Source of the DNA: Trichodesmium erythraeum GBRTRLIN201
GTDB taxonomy: Bacteria > Cyanobacteriota > Cyanobacteriia > Cyanobacteriales > Microcoleaceae
Assembly (NCBI GenBank): GCA_018457135.1
Contig: JAGGDU010000149.1
Span: forward strand, 19,218-80,226
Length of the DNA: 61,009 bases
Reading direction: 5' to 3'
Shown: piece after piece, positions 29,314 through 38,878 of the stretch
Layout: every line of letters begins with the position of its first letter
Position numbering within the stretch: the first letter of the stretch is position 1
Program-made: the position numbers and the translations under genes
Notes under the pieces: model-generated
Told to the model about the DNA's origin: nothing
Databases searched by the model: none
Seen by the model: only the letters and a program-made list of their open reading frames with translations

Positions 29314-29604
29314 AGGCTCGGCCTCATCTTATAAATTATTTTTATTATTTTTGTCAAACTATATAGGATATGAATAATTCTAAGTAAGAAAGAATTGAAT
29401 GTTAGTGTGCCCTGATCTTTACCTAATATAAGTTATTTTCACATTTATTTATTATTTTTATCTTTTAAGGTATGGTATCTGCCTTGACTAATAGCAAACC
29501 AAAGGTTAATACCATCTTATCTTTAAGCTATATGTTGTTGCAACTGCTCTAAAAATTTAACTAAACTTTAATTAATTAATTAATCATAGGGAAAAACAAA
29601 AACA

Positions 29605-30330
29605 GTGTTTACAGGATTAGTTCAAACTTTAGGAAAAATTAAACTTTTAGAAGAAAGCCAAATTTTAGTTTCTCTAGCATCATCTAGCAATAGCAAAATT
29701 ATTTTAGAAGATTTGGCCATTGGTGATAGTGTAGCTGTAGACGGTGTTTGTCTAACAGTAATAAATATTTTAACCCAAGGATTTTTAGCGATCGTATCAC
29801 CAGAGACTTTACAACGTAGTACACTAGGTCAACTTTCGGATAGGTATGTTAATCTTGAAACTTCATTAAGAGCAGGCAGTAAATTAGGAGGCCATTTTGT
29901 GACGGGTCATATTGACGGGGTTGGATGCTTAGAAACCTCTGTTAAAACTATTAATGCCTGGGACATGAAATTTACAGCTCCACACAAAACATATGAAAGC
30001 TGGGAATGTCAGATTGCACCGTATATTGTACCTAAAGGAAGTATAGCAGTTAATGGTATCAGTTTGACTGTAGCTGATTGTGATCGGGATGGCAACTGGT
30101 TTCAGGTAGCAGTTATTCCTCATAGTTTTAATGAAACAAACTTGAGTCATTTAAAACCAGGTAGTTTAGTAAATATTGAGGCAGATATTTTGGGTAAATA
30201 TGTAGCTAAGTTTCTCCGTCATGGGTCTAATAATTATTCAGTTTTACCACCTGCTTTAACAGTAACTTCTCCTGTTAATAATTTAAAAGATATTACACCT
30301 GATTTTTTGGCAGAAAATGGTTTTATTTAA
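29605..30330 (+). CDS. ribE: Riboflavin synthase, alpha subunit
   Basis: A 241-residue enzyme that converts two 6,7-dimethyl-8-ribityllumazine molecules to riboflavin, the last step toward FMN/FAD (the cofactor of the flavodoxin above). It starts at a GTG giving MFTGLVQTLG, the invariant family start. The two homologous barrels each carry the signature loop: GDSVAVDGVCLTV (about 42-54) and GSIAVNGISLTV (about 141-152); GHFVTGHIDGVG lies between. The tail of about 30 residues past LGKYVAKFL is longer than the usual 210-220-residue protein and looks unstructured. No FMN riboswitch was recognised upstream. Confidence 0.93.
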   Translation: MFTGLVQTLGKIKLLEESQILVSLASSSNSKIILEDLAIGDSVAVDGVCLTVINILTQGFLAIVSPETLQRSTLGQLSDRYVNLETSLRAGSKLGGHFVTGHIDGVGCLETSVKTINAWDMKFTAPHKTYESWECQIAPYIVPKGSIAVNGISLTVADCDRDGNWFQVAVIPHSFNETNLSHLKPGSLVNIEADILGKYVAKFLRHGSNNYSVLPPALTVTSPVNNLKDITPDFLAENGFI

Positions 30331-31072
30331 TTTAAGGTAATAAATAGGGAGTAGGAAATAGGGAAAAATAGAAAGCAGGAAAAAATAGGAAAAGTCAAGA
30401 AATAAGTGTAAATAAAATTAAGCACCTACACAAAATCATTTAGGGTTGGCTGAAATTTGTCTTATGGGTGAGGGTAGAAGATGCAAAGGCACTGAATTAG
30501 GATAAATATAAATGATAAAGGATGTAGTCGAAATTATTTTCCCTCAATTTTTCTGCCCGACCTACTTCAAAATCATTAATTTTGAGTTGATGAGAGCAAA
30601 AAGCTTGTAGCAAAGGTGCTGATATTTAAAGGCTAAAGTATTTATCTGTAAATGCTTTCAGGTTTTTAATATAGTCAATGGGTGAATTTCGCCCCTTCAT
30701 CTCTCCTTCAAGCTCCGTATGTAAGAGCTTCGCGCCTTATACGGCTGCTGATACTGGATAACTTCTATAATATTAAACTTGGTTATCAGTTACATAGGAA
30801 AGCTTGGGGTTTTATATCTAAACTTAGAAACAAAAGCTGTAATTGGGGAAAGTCTTTATAGTTAGGAATAGAGCAAGTACTTGCTAGTGCTTTCTTAGAA
30901 AATCAAAGGTCTGTTTAAATTGTGGAAAAAATAGGATTAAAAATTGAAGGAAGTTTAGTTAATTCCCAGTCTCAGAAAGCAAGTTTTAAATATACTTTGA
31001 TTAAAGAAGATTTTATTATAAAAATCAAAGAAGAAAGAGTAAATAAAAAAGATTGACTAATCTCTTTTTTAT
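30331..31072. other. Spacer with hairpin and small coding remnant
   Basis: No intact gene. A hairpin with stem CCGTA/TACGG plus TAAG/CTTA lies at 30715-30744. A GTG-started 44-codon frame at 30922-31056 reads VEKIGLKIEGSLVNSQSQ and ends RVNKKD; it looks like genuine protein but is unrecognised and may be a fragment. Confidence 0.4.
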
Positions 31073-31235
31073 ACTTTATTTGTAATCAAAAATAATTAAA
31101 TTATCATGTAAATACCTATTTTATTCAAAAATAATCTAGTAAATTTAAGTCTTAAAACTAATTATTGAAAAAAAACATGAGTAAGACTGACTCTAAGCTA
31201 GCCCTGTAGGTGCAAGATCCAGACAAAATAATTGC
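31073..31235 (+). pseudogene. Truncated duplicate of the SnoaL-like gene's upstream region and first codons
   Basis: This stretch matches 34228-34389 along its whole length with scattered differences. It includes the upstream region, the ATG (31177) and the first 20 codons, MSKTDSKLAL, a stop, then VQDPDKIIA. The intact copy has TGG where this one has TAG. The match ends abruptly at about 31235 where the decayed phosphatase begins. Confidence 0.9.
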
Positions 31236-31725
31236 TATAGCCCAGGTTGCAGCATCATGTGCCAAATCTTCGGTCTCAACTCTACTGCACCGAGTGCTGT
31301 GCCGTTAGCCACACTCAAACAGTCATAGTTGGCTGCACTCAGCACTCGCATTCTACAGGGAAAAGGAGCTACCCCCAGGGAAGCGCTACTTAAACAAAAG
31401 TTAAAAAAGTGTTGTGGCTGGGGAAGTACAGAACTCGGGGAAATAACTTGATGATTCATGAATGCCCCTGATCGACAATTCAACACCATTCTTGTTCGGG
31501 AAACTACTGAGCAGTTTCTTCACTCAAAAAGCCGTGGTTAGGAAAGGTGGTTTCAATTGCTCTGTGAATTTTCTGCTCTGCCCACAAGTCAGAGGCAGTG
31601 AGCCAAGTTCCGTCAGCTTTGGCAGAAGGTTGTACTTGTCCTGTTTCTGCTATTAGAGGGCTTCCTACCCGACTAGTTGTGGTTTCAGCGAAGTTGACTA
31701 CCTTTGTCGAAAAGTCTTTCCTCAT
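31210..31725 (-). pseudogene. Decayed inositol monophosphatase-family gene
   Basis: The upstream part is still open: FAETTTSRVGS, KADGTWLTASDLWAEQKI and TTFPNHGFLSEE, the N-terminal half of an IMPase-family phosphatase including the metal-site glutamates. Then EWC-stop-IVDQG stands where WCWVIDPIDGT is expected. Near the end RVLSAANYDCLSVANGTALG and AVELRPKIWH correspond to the C-terminal family motif before the final aspartate. Stops, frameshifts and a deletion of the middle make it non-functional. Confidence 0.8.
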
Positions 31726-31759
31726 AAACCTTTTTTACTTATAATTTTGGCTCAGTTGC

Positions 31760-32830
31760 TCAATAGTTGGCATTGTATTGTTGGTAACAAACTCCCTCGG
31801 GAGAAGCCATAAAAGTTCCTAGGGGTATTTGGGGGTTACAGCTTGCCCCAAAAACTTTACACTGAAAGGGCTTGAAAAACCAACTGAGGACAGCCCAACA
31901 TTGGGAAGAATGGGGGTCATATCTCTTTAATTTGGGCAGATGGAATTTCACTTCCGCATCAAATTGAACACAGTCAGGGTGTAGTTTCAAGCCAGACTAG
32001 TCAGTGGAAACTATCCCCCGCTATTCATAGAAATCATGAGGCTTGTACACTCGGCTGATAGCTTGCATTGCTTCTAAGCTAAGAGAGGCTGAGAGTAATT
32101 CTAATTCAAGGGTGGAAAGTTCTGCACGACTATCAACCAGTTGTTATAGTAGCATCAATTTAGCTTTGAGCATGGAAATAGGAGTAACTTCGGCAACAAC
32201 TAAGGGTTTGCAATAGTAACCAACTAAAAACTGATAGGGTTCCAGTTCAAAGGTAGCAATTAGTTGAGCTGGTGCGATGAATCCATCTATAGGTAAAATT
32301 CGGGAGTCCATAATGGCTTTGAGAGTAGGCACAATTGAGATGTGGTTACAATAGACACTAAAGTTGTCAATCTGCTTGGATTATGCTTGTAGAAAAGTCT
32401 GGGCTGTTTTGGCAGTGCTGTCTTCAAAGCCTACCCTGAAGAAAATGATGTGTCGCGTCCGTTGTTCGAGAGCGATTTAGAGAGCTTGCTGAGGCGAAGA
32501 GATAATCTGGATATCTGCTCCTTGGGTTTTGGCTTCTGCAAGGTTTTGTTGCGAGCCACAATAACTATTCGCGGCTTCACAGGTGGTGAAAATTATCTCT
32601 GTTTTTTGGCTGAGAGCTATGGCATGATCGATGCGCTGGGGAGCCAGTGACCAGCTTGCTTCCCCATAGCCTTGGAGGAATTCTAGATACCCGCACTCAA
32701 TGGTATTGAGATTATATTTAGCAACAATGACAAGGCTATTAGGAGCACATACAGGCAAGAGCTTAATCTTGCGTTTTAGAGTCGCTCCTAAAGAGCTGCC
32801 TAGATTTTTGAGCTCATTTAAGAGTAGCTT
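31760..32830 (-). pseudogene. hypD: Decayed hypD, hydrogenase maturation protein
   Basis: Pieces in family order: KRKIKLLPVCAPNS (in place of IMEVCGGHTH), YLEFLQGYGEASWS (in place of the GPGCPVC motif), PQRIDHAIAL, EIIFTT, AKTQGADIQIISSPQQAL, VGFEDSTAKTA, SRILPIDGFIAPAQL, YQFLVGYYCKPLVVAE, then at the C-terminus CKVFGASCNPQIPLGTFMAS and PEGVCYQQYN. HypD is the iron-sulfur scaffold for assembling the Fe(CN)2CO centre of NiFe-hydrogenase. The key cysteine motifs are lost and the frame is broken in several places, so it is dead. The order with the phosphatase suggests a former operon or segment. Confidence 0.85.
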
Positions 32831-33259
32831 TCCTTTCTATGATTGGTAAACTTCAGGAATAGAATTCAGAGCTTTAATTGGCTAAAAAGAAAACAAAGAT
32901 TAAACAGCGAAAAATGCTCCCCTTTGTTCAGCCAAGATGTTGTGGAGTTGTTTTTGTAAACTCAAGAATATCTCTTTTGTAAATTCATTTGCTGTTTAAA
33001 TAGTTTGTGTTCTACTATACCTTCACGGAAATTTATCCAGAAATCAAGATTCTGGCCCGAGTCATCAAAGCTTGAAGTTAGCGGTTTAGGCGGCTAGAGG
33101 AAGAATCCGGTCTAACTCAAGAGACTTTGGCTGCAAGTCTGCTTCAAAAGTGGGCTTAGGAGAAAGGACACGACTAATAGCAAAACGTTGAAGTCCTCAA
33201 TACAGGCGAGAAAAACTCAACTCGGAATGAAGAGGAGAGACTTTGGGCTGAAATCCGCG
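32831..33259. other. Degenerate DNA between hypD and transposase remnants
   Basis: About 430 bp. In minus-strand frames short readable parts (for example LSFSRLY and KPTFEADLQPKSLELDRIL) are broken by stops. It appears to be a further dead gene that I cannot identify. Confidence 0.35.
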
Positions 33260-34107
33260 TTATAAAACTTCTCGTTCGATGGCTTCAACGCTCACCTGTT
33301 TGCCATAAATAGTAACCGAGAGTTTTTGAGGCGTAAATTTTGTAGGAGATGAGTTAGTTTCTATTCTCCCTCAATTTTAACCGTTTTTTTTGGTTTTAGA
33401 TTCAGTTAGTTGCTCCCCAGCCACAGCCTTTTTTTCCCATCCGGGTAATGACCTGAATTCCTGAGGAAACTAAAGGGGCAAGAAGACGATAGAACTAAGC
33501 TACTGTTTCAGGTCGAGAACTAAGAGGATGACTCCATCCCAAAAATTAGCTCGGTGAGCTACACCCTGGGAGTCAACGATGAATTGAAAGGGATTTAATT
33601 TTCCTGAAATTAGCCTCATCAAAGTCTGCCAACACCAATAATGGTCGCTGGTTTTCTCCCCACTAATTAATTCCAGAATGCTCCCATGATGTCTTTTGAG
33701 GCTTTCTCCCCTATCTGCTTTTTCACTATGGTCTTTCCACAGTTAAACCCCTGAAATTTTCTGGCAATTTTTCGGGAGTAATAAAGTATCCAGACCAGCT
33801 AGATATCTTCTGTGGACCTGAAGCTGATTTTCTACCTTCTGGAGCAGGAGAGCGACCAAAGTTTTTCCCACCCTATTGATATCCCAGAGATTTTCAGACA
33901 TAAAGCGATCGGGCTTTACAGAAACCGTTCCACCCAAAAATAAGAGTGAGCGATGTTGTTCATCGTTTTGCTTCCTCTGATTAACAACAGTCCCCATAAA
34001 TATCCTTGGAAAGAGACAAAATTAAGTTTCCAGAAGTGGCAAGTAAAAACCAGAAAATAACTAAATAATTCTTGAGAAATAAACTGTTGCATATCTAGAA
34101 CACACAC
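33260..34107 (-). pseudogene. Decayed DDE transposase (IS4/IS701-like)
   Basis: From the upstream end: FVSFQGYLWGLLLIRGSKTM, NNIAHSYFWVERFL, then in another frame NLWDINRVGKTLVALLLQKV and VHRRYLAGLDTLLLPKN, where the aspartate of the first catalytic block sits; further on RLISGKLNPFQFIVDSQG, ANFWDGVILLVLDL, RMGKKAVAGEQ and VTIYGKQVSVEAIE. This is the organisation of cyanobacterial IS701/IS4-type transposases. Frameshifts and in-frame stops show it is inactive. Inverted ends were not found. Confidence 0.75.
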
Positions 34108-34227
34108 AGTTGAGAGATCCAGGTTTAGTGTATCATTAGCGCCTCCAATAACTTACAGAGTCATCCCTTCTCTCTAGGGCTTGAGTATTTAAACTCAGTA
34201 GTGAAGGCAAAAACTATAAAAGTATAG

Positions 34228-34389
34228 ACTTTATTTGTAATTAAAAATAATTAAATAATTATATAAATACCCATTGTCTTCAAAAATAATCTAGTAAACT
34301 TAAGTTGTAAAACTAATGATTGAAAAAAATATGAGTAATACTGACTCTAAGCTCCCCCTGTGGGTACAAGATCGAGACAAAGTAATTAC
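34228..34389. repeat. Second copy of the 160-bp duplicated promoter/5' region
   Basis: Partner of 31073-31235. The conserved part starts ACTTTATTTGTAAT and runs through the start of the SnoaL-like gene. The two copies flank the 3-kb block of dead genes as direct repeats. Confidence 0.9.
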
Positions 34390-34996
34390 TAATAATGAAG
34401 GAGTGGAATGGCGAAAGGGGAAACGACCAGACTATTCTCATAATGATCGGGTTTTCCAACAAGAAAGTAAACACGATCATCAAAAAGGCTCTTTAGAAGC
34501 GATCGTTCATAACCTAGTCAGAACTTTTGAAATGGAAGTATCTAATAAAATTGATCCTCAACAGTGGTTATCTGTTGTTGCCGATAAATTTCGCATGAGT
34601 AGTAATGGAGGTAAAGAATACACTGCTCAAGAAACAGCAGAGCAAGGAACATATAATCTTTTTATGAGTCAAAATCAATATTATAATCCCAAAGAAGAAA
34701 CTTTTGAATCATCCTCTGAAGTTTTTAATACAGCTTTTCCTGAAGGGTTTCTTTGGGAAGTAATAGAAGTGCTCTCAGGACCACCAAATGTTACTTTTAA
34801 ATGGCGACATTGGGGAACTTTTAAAGGTAATTTTAAAGAGCATAAACCCACTGGTAAAACTATTGAAATCATAGGTATTAGCCTTGCTAGATTAACTGAA
34901 GATTTAAAGATTTTATCTATAGAACATTATTTCGATAATAGTAAGTTTATTAAAGATTTAACTGCTGGTAGTTGCCCATTTAATAGTCAAAAATAA
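34331..34996 (+). CDS. SnoaL-like (NTF2-fold) domain protein
   Basis: About 221 residues. The C-terminal half has the features of SnoaL-like/ester cyclase proteins: FRMSSNGGKEYTAQET, GPPNVTFKWRHWGTFKG, then GKTIEIIGISLARL and a final IEHYFDNSKF. The fold forms a cone-shaped pocket; bacterial members are enzymes, binding proteins or of unknown role. The first 60 residues are charged and unassigned. I chose the ATG at 34331 because the duplicated copy upstream keeps this ATG but has ATT instead of the ATG five codons earlier (34316). No neighbour suggests a pathway. Confidence 0.7.
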   Translation: MSNTDSKLPLWVQDRDKVITNNEGVEWRKGKRPDYSHNDRVFQQESKHDHQKGSLEAIVHNLVRTFEMEVSNKIDPQQWLSVVADKFRMSSNGGKEYTAQETAEQGTYNLFMSQNQYYNPKEETFESSSEVFNTAFPEGFLWEVIEVLSGPPNVTFKWRHWGTFKGNFKEHKPTGKTIEIIGISLARLTEDLKILSIEHYFDNSKFIKDLTAGSCPFNSQK

Positions 34997-35736
34997 CAAG
35001 ATTATTTAAAAAAAAGTAGGAATAGCTTGAATATATCTATGGTATAATTTTCTAACAATTATTTCTCAATACAATTTAAGTAATTAAGCACTATTAAACT
35101 CCTGGAAAACCTACTTTAGTTTGGCTGATGGTATATGCTATAAGAAGTTCAATATCATATAACACATAGGTGTAATTAATTTTGTGTACCAGCTATACTA
35201 CTTCCTACACATCTAGTTTTCTCCTTTGTTTGCTCTTGTAGAGTAAATTGATGTTTACGAAACATTACTTGGAAAAATTGCCTCTACTTCCCTAGTTATT
35301 TATAACTTTTAAACTAGACTCACCATTCGCTTAAATTTTTAGAGAATAATCTTTAATAACGGTTACACACTAAGTGCACATTTGTTTTCTGCAAATTGGG
35401 TAAACCAAATGGAGTAGGTTGACGATATCTAATTTACTGCCTCAAACTATGATAAACTCCTTGATAGTAAATCAGTTGTTTTTGATTAATAAATTTTTGC
35501 TCTATACCTCAATTTCCATCCCATAAATGATTTGGGGAGGTTGATCAAATTTTAGGTTGAAGCTAGAGGCGAAGGGTGAGTTAAGATAGTGGCGTTCGCT
35601 CAACGGATCGGAGTTCTATGGCATAGATACCTGCAGGAGTTCTATACAATAACTATTCATCCTGACTTGACATAATACTATAGTGTGAGTAAAAAACTCA
35701 CACTATTAATACTTCACCCATTAAGAAGATAAACCA
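34997..35736. other. Convergent spacer, no gene seen
   Basis: 740 bp of AT-rich DNA between convergent genes. The ten-base GGAGTTCTAT occurs twice 26 bp apart near 35610-35645. Nothing else was recognised. Confidence 0.4.
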
Positions 35737-36741
35737 CTAGCGGACAAACTGTGGCATAACTTCAGCAGCAGTAAATAAACCATAAATACCTCTTTGATGT
35801 AAACCGACTCCTGCTTTGAAATAGCCAAATGCCGGACCACAAACATTAGCCGCCATGCTTGTTTCATCTCCTAATGTAAAAGTATGAGTAGAAATTTTAC
35901 CTTCAAAAGTGCGACCAGTTATCTGAACATTTGTACTTAAAGGTTTTTTCGGGTTGCGAGTATCAACAATACCTCCTACTGTTACTCGATCGCGATCGCA
36001 AATTCCTGCCAACTCCAACATAATGTCGTCAGCATGTTCCATGTTCTGCAAATTCAACAGACCATTTGTACTTTCCAACAAAGCTTCCACCTCAGCATCA
36101 GTCATGGCTTTAGCTTTTTCCACATCATATCCGGGTAAATGACCAATATCCTCACGAATTGTGGCGCGGTAAGCTTCCCAATTGGCAATACCCACTCCAA
36201 AAGTAATTTTCACACTATGAATTTCCCCATAACTCTGAGCTGCTATAGCTGCTGCTGCAGTTAATAAACCAGGAGTTGCGCCACAACCTGTCATATAAGT
36301 AATACCTGCAGCTTGTAGTTCATCTTTGAGGGCCAACAATTGTTCTACCGCACTCGTTCTTTTAATAGCATCGACTAATACTCCCCGCCAACCAGCAGCA
36401 ATAAATTGTTTAGCAACACTTGCCATAAAAGTATTAGGTAAGTTAGGAAGGGCCAAAAAATAACCATCCACAGTACCAGCTACTTTAATTAATTCTTCAA
36501 TACTCTTATTACTTAAAACCCCACCAGTTTCTAAATAACCTAAAGACCCTTGGTCATTATACATAGTCATACAATGGTCAGCATTTAATCCTTGAGAATT
36601 GTAGACATAACCTTTTTGGTCAGCAGCAGCAACCAAGGCCATTTCTTGTTTAGGTGCAAGTACCCTAGCTGCAGCTTGCCCCAGACCGCCGAAACCTAAA
36701 ACACCTACATGGATTTGATTTTTGGAAGTTGTTATTTTCAT
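35737..36741 (-). CDS. Saccharopine dehydrogenase-like NAD(P)-dependent oxidoreductase
   Basis: About 334 residues. An N-terminal Rossmann fold opens with [18 protein letters not shown] (GxGGxG) and is followed by a homoserine/saccharopine dehydrogenase-like substrate domain, with [18 protein letters not shown] in its core. Highly conserved across cyanobacteria, its reaction is not established as far as I know; family members reduce or oxidise amino-acid-derived imines or aldehydes. GAGGG lies just 5 bp before the ATG at 36741, so I prefer that start; an ATG three codons upstream (36750) is possible. Alone on its strand. Confidence 0.82.
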   Translation of the reverse strand: MKITTSKNQIHVGVLGFGGLGQAAARVLAPKQEMALVAAADQKGYVYNSQGLNADHCMTMYNDQGSLGYLETGGVLSNKSIEELIKVAGTVDGYFLALPNLPNTFMASVAKQFIAAGWRGVLVDAIKRTSAVEQLLALKDELQAAGITYMTGCGATPGLLTAAAAIAAQSYGEIHSVKITFGVGIANWEAYRATIREDIGHLPGYDVEKAKAMTDAEVEALLESTNGLLNLQNMEHADDIMLELAGICDRDRVTVGGIVDTRNPKKPLSTNVQITGRTFEGKISTHTFTLGDETSMAANVCGPAFGYFKAGVGLHQRGIYGLFTAAEVMPQFVR

Positions 36742-36750
36742 AGCCCTCAT

Positions 36751-37403
36751 AGTATTTAATTTAACTGGACAGACTTTTATTATCTGCTAAGGTGCATCAC
36801 TCTGGAAATCATTTTAGTTATCACCAACAGCACTTTCCACTGTATTTAAGGTATAAATTTAGGGGGTAAAATGCCCGCACCATAAGATTTTACTATTCAG
36901 GCCTTGTACATCTCATTTGAGTCCGATACTTTATCAGTTATCAGAGTTGACATCCTTCTAGGCAGTTAAGCGTGGGAGGAGTTTTACCGTTAGCTTGCTC
37001 AGGAGCGGGTTGACCTTGTAGGGACATTCCATTGAATATCTTTACTGTAATCTAGCCGTAAAAAAAATTATTTTTTCTTAACAATTTATGTTATATTTGT
37101 CAATAGTTTGAAGTTAAAAGTTTTAATAAAAGTATTAACTTGTCTAGTTTCTCTTCCCACATTTCCTTATGCCTGGGTTTAGTATCTTGACTGTTTCCAA
37201 AATATACGCCAAACTTAACAAGTAATTAAGTTACTGCTTCAGATTATAATAACTTTTGTTAATGATTCGTTATATATCAATTAATAAAAATTGATTTAGA
37301 TTAAAAGCAAATCATTGAAACAATCAAGAAGCAACTTTAGCAGATATTCAGTTTCAAAAAATTGGTGTCTGTACATAGTCCTATAACTGTTCATCATTGA
37401 GCT
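36751..37403. other. Divergent spacer with repeat remnants
   Basis: About 650 bp. It carries the third, diverged copy of the 27060 repeat (about 36883-36933), then an IS200/IS605-end-like stretch starting GTTGACATCC (36946-37030). The promoters of both flanking genes should be here but were not identified. Confidence 0.45.
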
Positions 37404-37409
37404 ATGAAC

Positions 37410-37622
37410 ATGGAAACTTTAGAGTTCATCATTTATCCAGATGGTCGAGTACAGGAAAAAGTGACTGGCATTGTCGGTAACTCCTGTACAGAAGTAACTG
37501 CAGCAATTGAAGCTGAGTTAGGTATTGTCTTAACTCAACAGACAACTTCTGAATATTTTGCTCAACAGCAGCATCAGTCTGATACTGCCACAACGCAAGT
37601 TTCTTCTTTTAGCGACTGGTAA
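37410..37622 (+). CDS. DUF2997 small conserved protein
   Basis: About 70 residues starting METLEFIIYPDGRVQEKVTG, which is the DUF2997 pattern throughout the N-terminal 50 residues; the Gln-rich tail is variable. Its function is unknown. It is the first gene of a cyanobacterial set with Ycf35 (45 bp downstream) and a ferredoxin. GAG lies 8 bp before the ATG at 37410; an ATG two codons upstream is also open. The linkage suggests a redox or chloroplast-type conserved function, but that is inference. Confidence 0.85.
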   Translation: METLEFIIYPDGRVQEKVTGIVGNSCTEVTAAIEAELGIVLTQQTTSEYFAQQQHQSDTATTQVSSFSDW

Positions 37623-37667
37623 AATTATTTTTTTTGTTGAGTTCCGTTTATTGCTTCTCAAATAACT

Positions 37668-38054
37668 ATGTCACACTTTAGTCAAATTAAAACTCAAATT
37701 CGTAATTTAAAGTCTTTGCAGTCTGCTCTGACAGATTTAGGTATTGACTGGAAATCTGGCCCAACACAAGTCCGGGGTTATCGTGGACAGACTAGCACTG
37801 CTGAAGTGGTCATACCACAAAATAATGGGTATGATTTAGGTTTTACTTGGAATGGTAATGAGTATGAACTAGTAACTGATTTACAATTTTGGCAACAAGC
37901 ATGGTCTGTAGATCGGTTTATAAAAATGGTGACTCAGCGCTATGCTTTACACACTGTAGTCAATGAAACTACCAAACAAGGATTTCAAGTTACTGAACAG
38001 CAAAAAAATCGGGATGGATCTATCCGACTAGTTGTTCAGCGCTGGAGTGCTTAA
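37668..38054 (+). CDS. ycf35: Ycf35-family (DUF1257) protein
   Basis: A 128-residue protein matching Ycf35, a plastid- and cyanobacteria-conserved family, over its length: MSHFSQIKTQIRNLKSLQSA, then DLGFTWNGNEYELVTDLQFW and a C-terminal DGSIRLVVQRW. The function is unestablished. It is 45 bp after the DUF2997 gene and about 370 bp before the ferredoxin gene on the same strand, the usual order in cyanobacteria. Confidence 0.9.
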   Translation: MSHFSQIKTQIRNLKSLQSALTDLGIDWKSGPTQVRGYRGQTSTAEVVIPQNNGYDLGFTWNGNEYELVTDLQFWQQAWSVDRFIKMVTQRYALHTVVNETTKQGFQVTEQQKNRDGSIRLVVQRWSA

Positions 38055-38422
38055 ATAGGAGTAATCTCTTGCTAGTCTAGTAGGGTTCATTATACTCCAC
38101 TTCCTGTAATGTTACTGAGTTCCTTAAACTATCGCGAAAGGTACCCTACTGGACTATAGAGCTCATTTGGCATCTCGGAGTGAAATAGGTAGAGAAATAG
38201 TGACTATAGGGGCATTTTTTGACCTTTTTTCCTTATTTTATTTCTCTAACTCCTAACTTCTAAATGTTGAGTTATAACTCCTTTGCCGACCACAAACACT
38301 CCTTGCCAAGAGAGGAAATGGCTTTTATATAATAAATTATTATCAGTGTTTGTTGGACTTTTTTCTGGGACCTAACCTTACCAATTCTCAAATTATAAAT
38401 CATATTTATTTGTTTTGAAAAA

Positions 38423-38878
38423 ATGCTAGATTTTTCTTCATCCTCCCTAGAAGGTGAGACAGAACGTTCTGGTTTGGAACCTGAACTTGGTGGAATATTA
38501 CGGGATACTCCAGAACGTTCCGGTTTGGAACCTGAACTTGGTGGAGCATTACGACAAAAGGGAGTTTATGTTGATGAAATTACCTGTGTTGGTTGTAAAC
38601 ACTGTGCCCATATTGCTCATAATACTTTTTATATGGAACCTGACCATGGGCGATCGCGAGTTTTTGATCAAGATGGTGACTCTCAAGAATTAATTCAAGA
38701 AGCTATCGATACTTGTCCTGTTGATTGTATTCACTGGGTTGATTATACTAAACTGAAAACCCTGGAACAAGAGCGCAAGTATCAAGTAATTCCTATTGCT
38801 GGAGGTCCAGTGGATCATAGTACAGTGCGTATTGCTAGTCATAAAAACAAGCAAAATTTTATAAAAAAAGAAATTTGA
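38423..38878 (+). CDS. Bacterial-type 4Fe-4S ferredoxin with repeated ELGG leader
   Basis: A 151-residue protein. The ferredoxin core holds CVGCKHC (about 56-62) and, further on, DTCPVDC (about 93-99), cysteines consistent with one 4Fe-4S cluster. The first 50 residues contain a duplicated segment, ERSGLEPELGG, present at about residues 12-22 and 33-43. The core and leader are conserved in this cyanobacterial ferredoxin. It follows the DUF2997-Ycf35 genes and may be co-regulated with them, although the 370-bp gap could hold its own promoter. Its partner is not known. Confidence 0.9.
   Translation: MLDFSSSSLEGETERSGLEPELGGILRDTPERSGLEPELGGALRQKGVYVDEITCVGCKHCAHIAHNTFYMEPDHGRSRVFDQDGDSQELIQEAIDTCPVDCIHWVDYTKLKTLEQERKYQVIPIAGGPVDHSTVRIASHKNKQNFIKKEI
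38460..38556. repeat. 48-51 bp near-perfect duplication in the ferredoxin leader
   Basis: The block around GAACGTTCTGGTTTGGAACC and the following CTGAACTTGGTGG occurs twice (about 38462 and 38513), encoding two ERSGLEPELGG units. Nucleotide identity is nearly complete, so the duplication is recent or homogenised. Confidence 0.9.

Noticed and set aside
31257-31328. Start of a class II glutamine amidotransferase (MCQIFGLNST)
   Set aside because: It is exactly antisense to the KIWH region of the inositol monophosphatase remnant, which explains the sequence better over a longer stretch; only 23 codons are open.
38454-38693. Second reading frame across the ferredoxin leader repeat
   Set aside because: It is open only because the DNA is duplicated; the ferredoxin frame has the family motifs.
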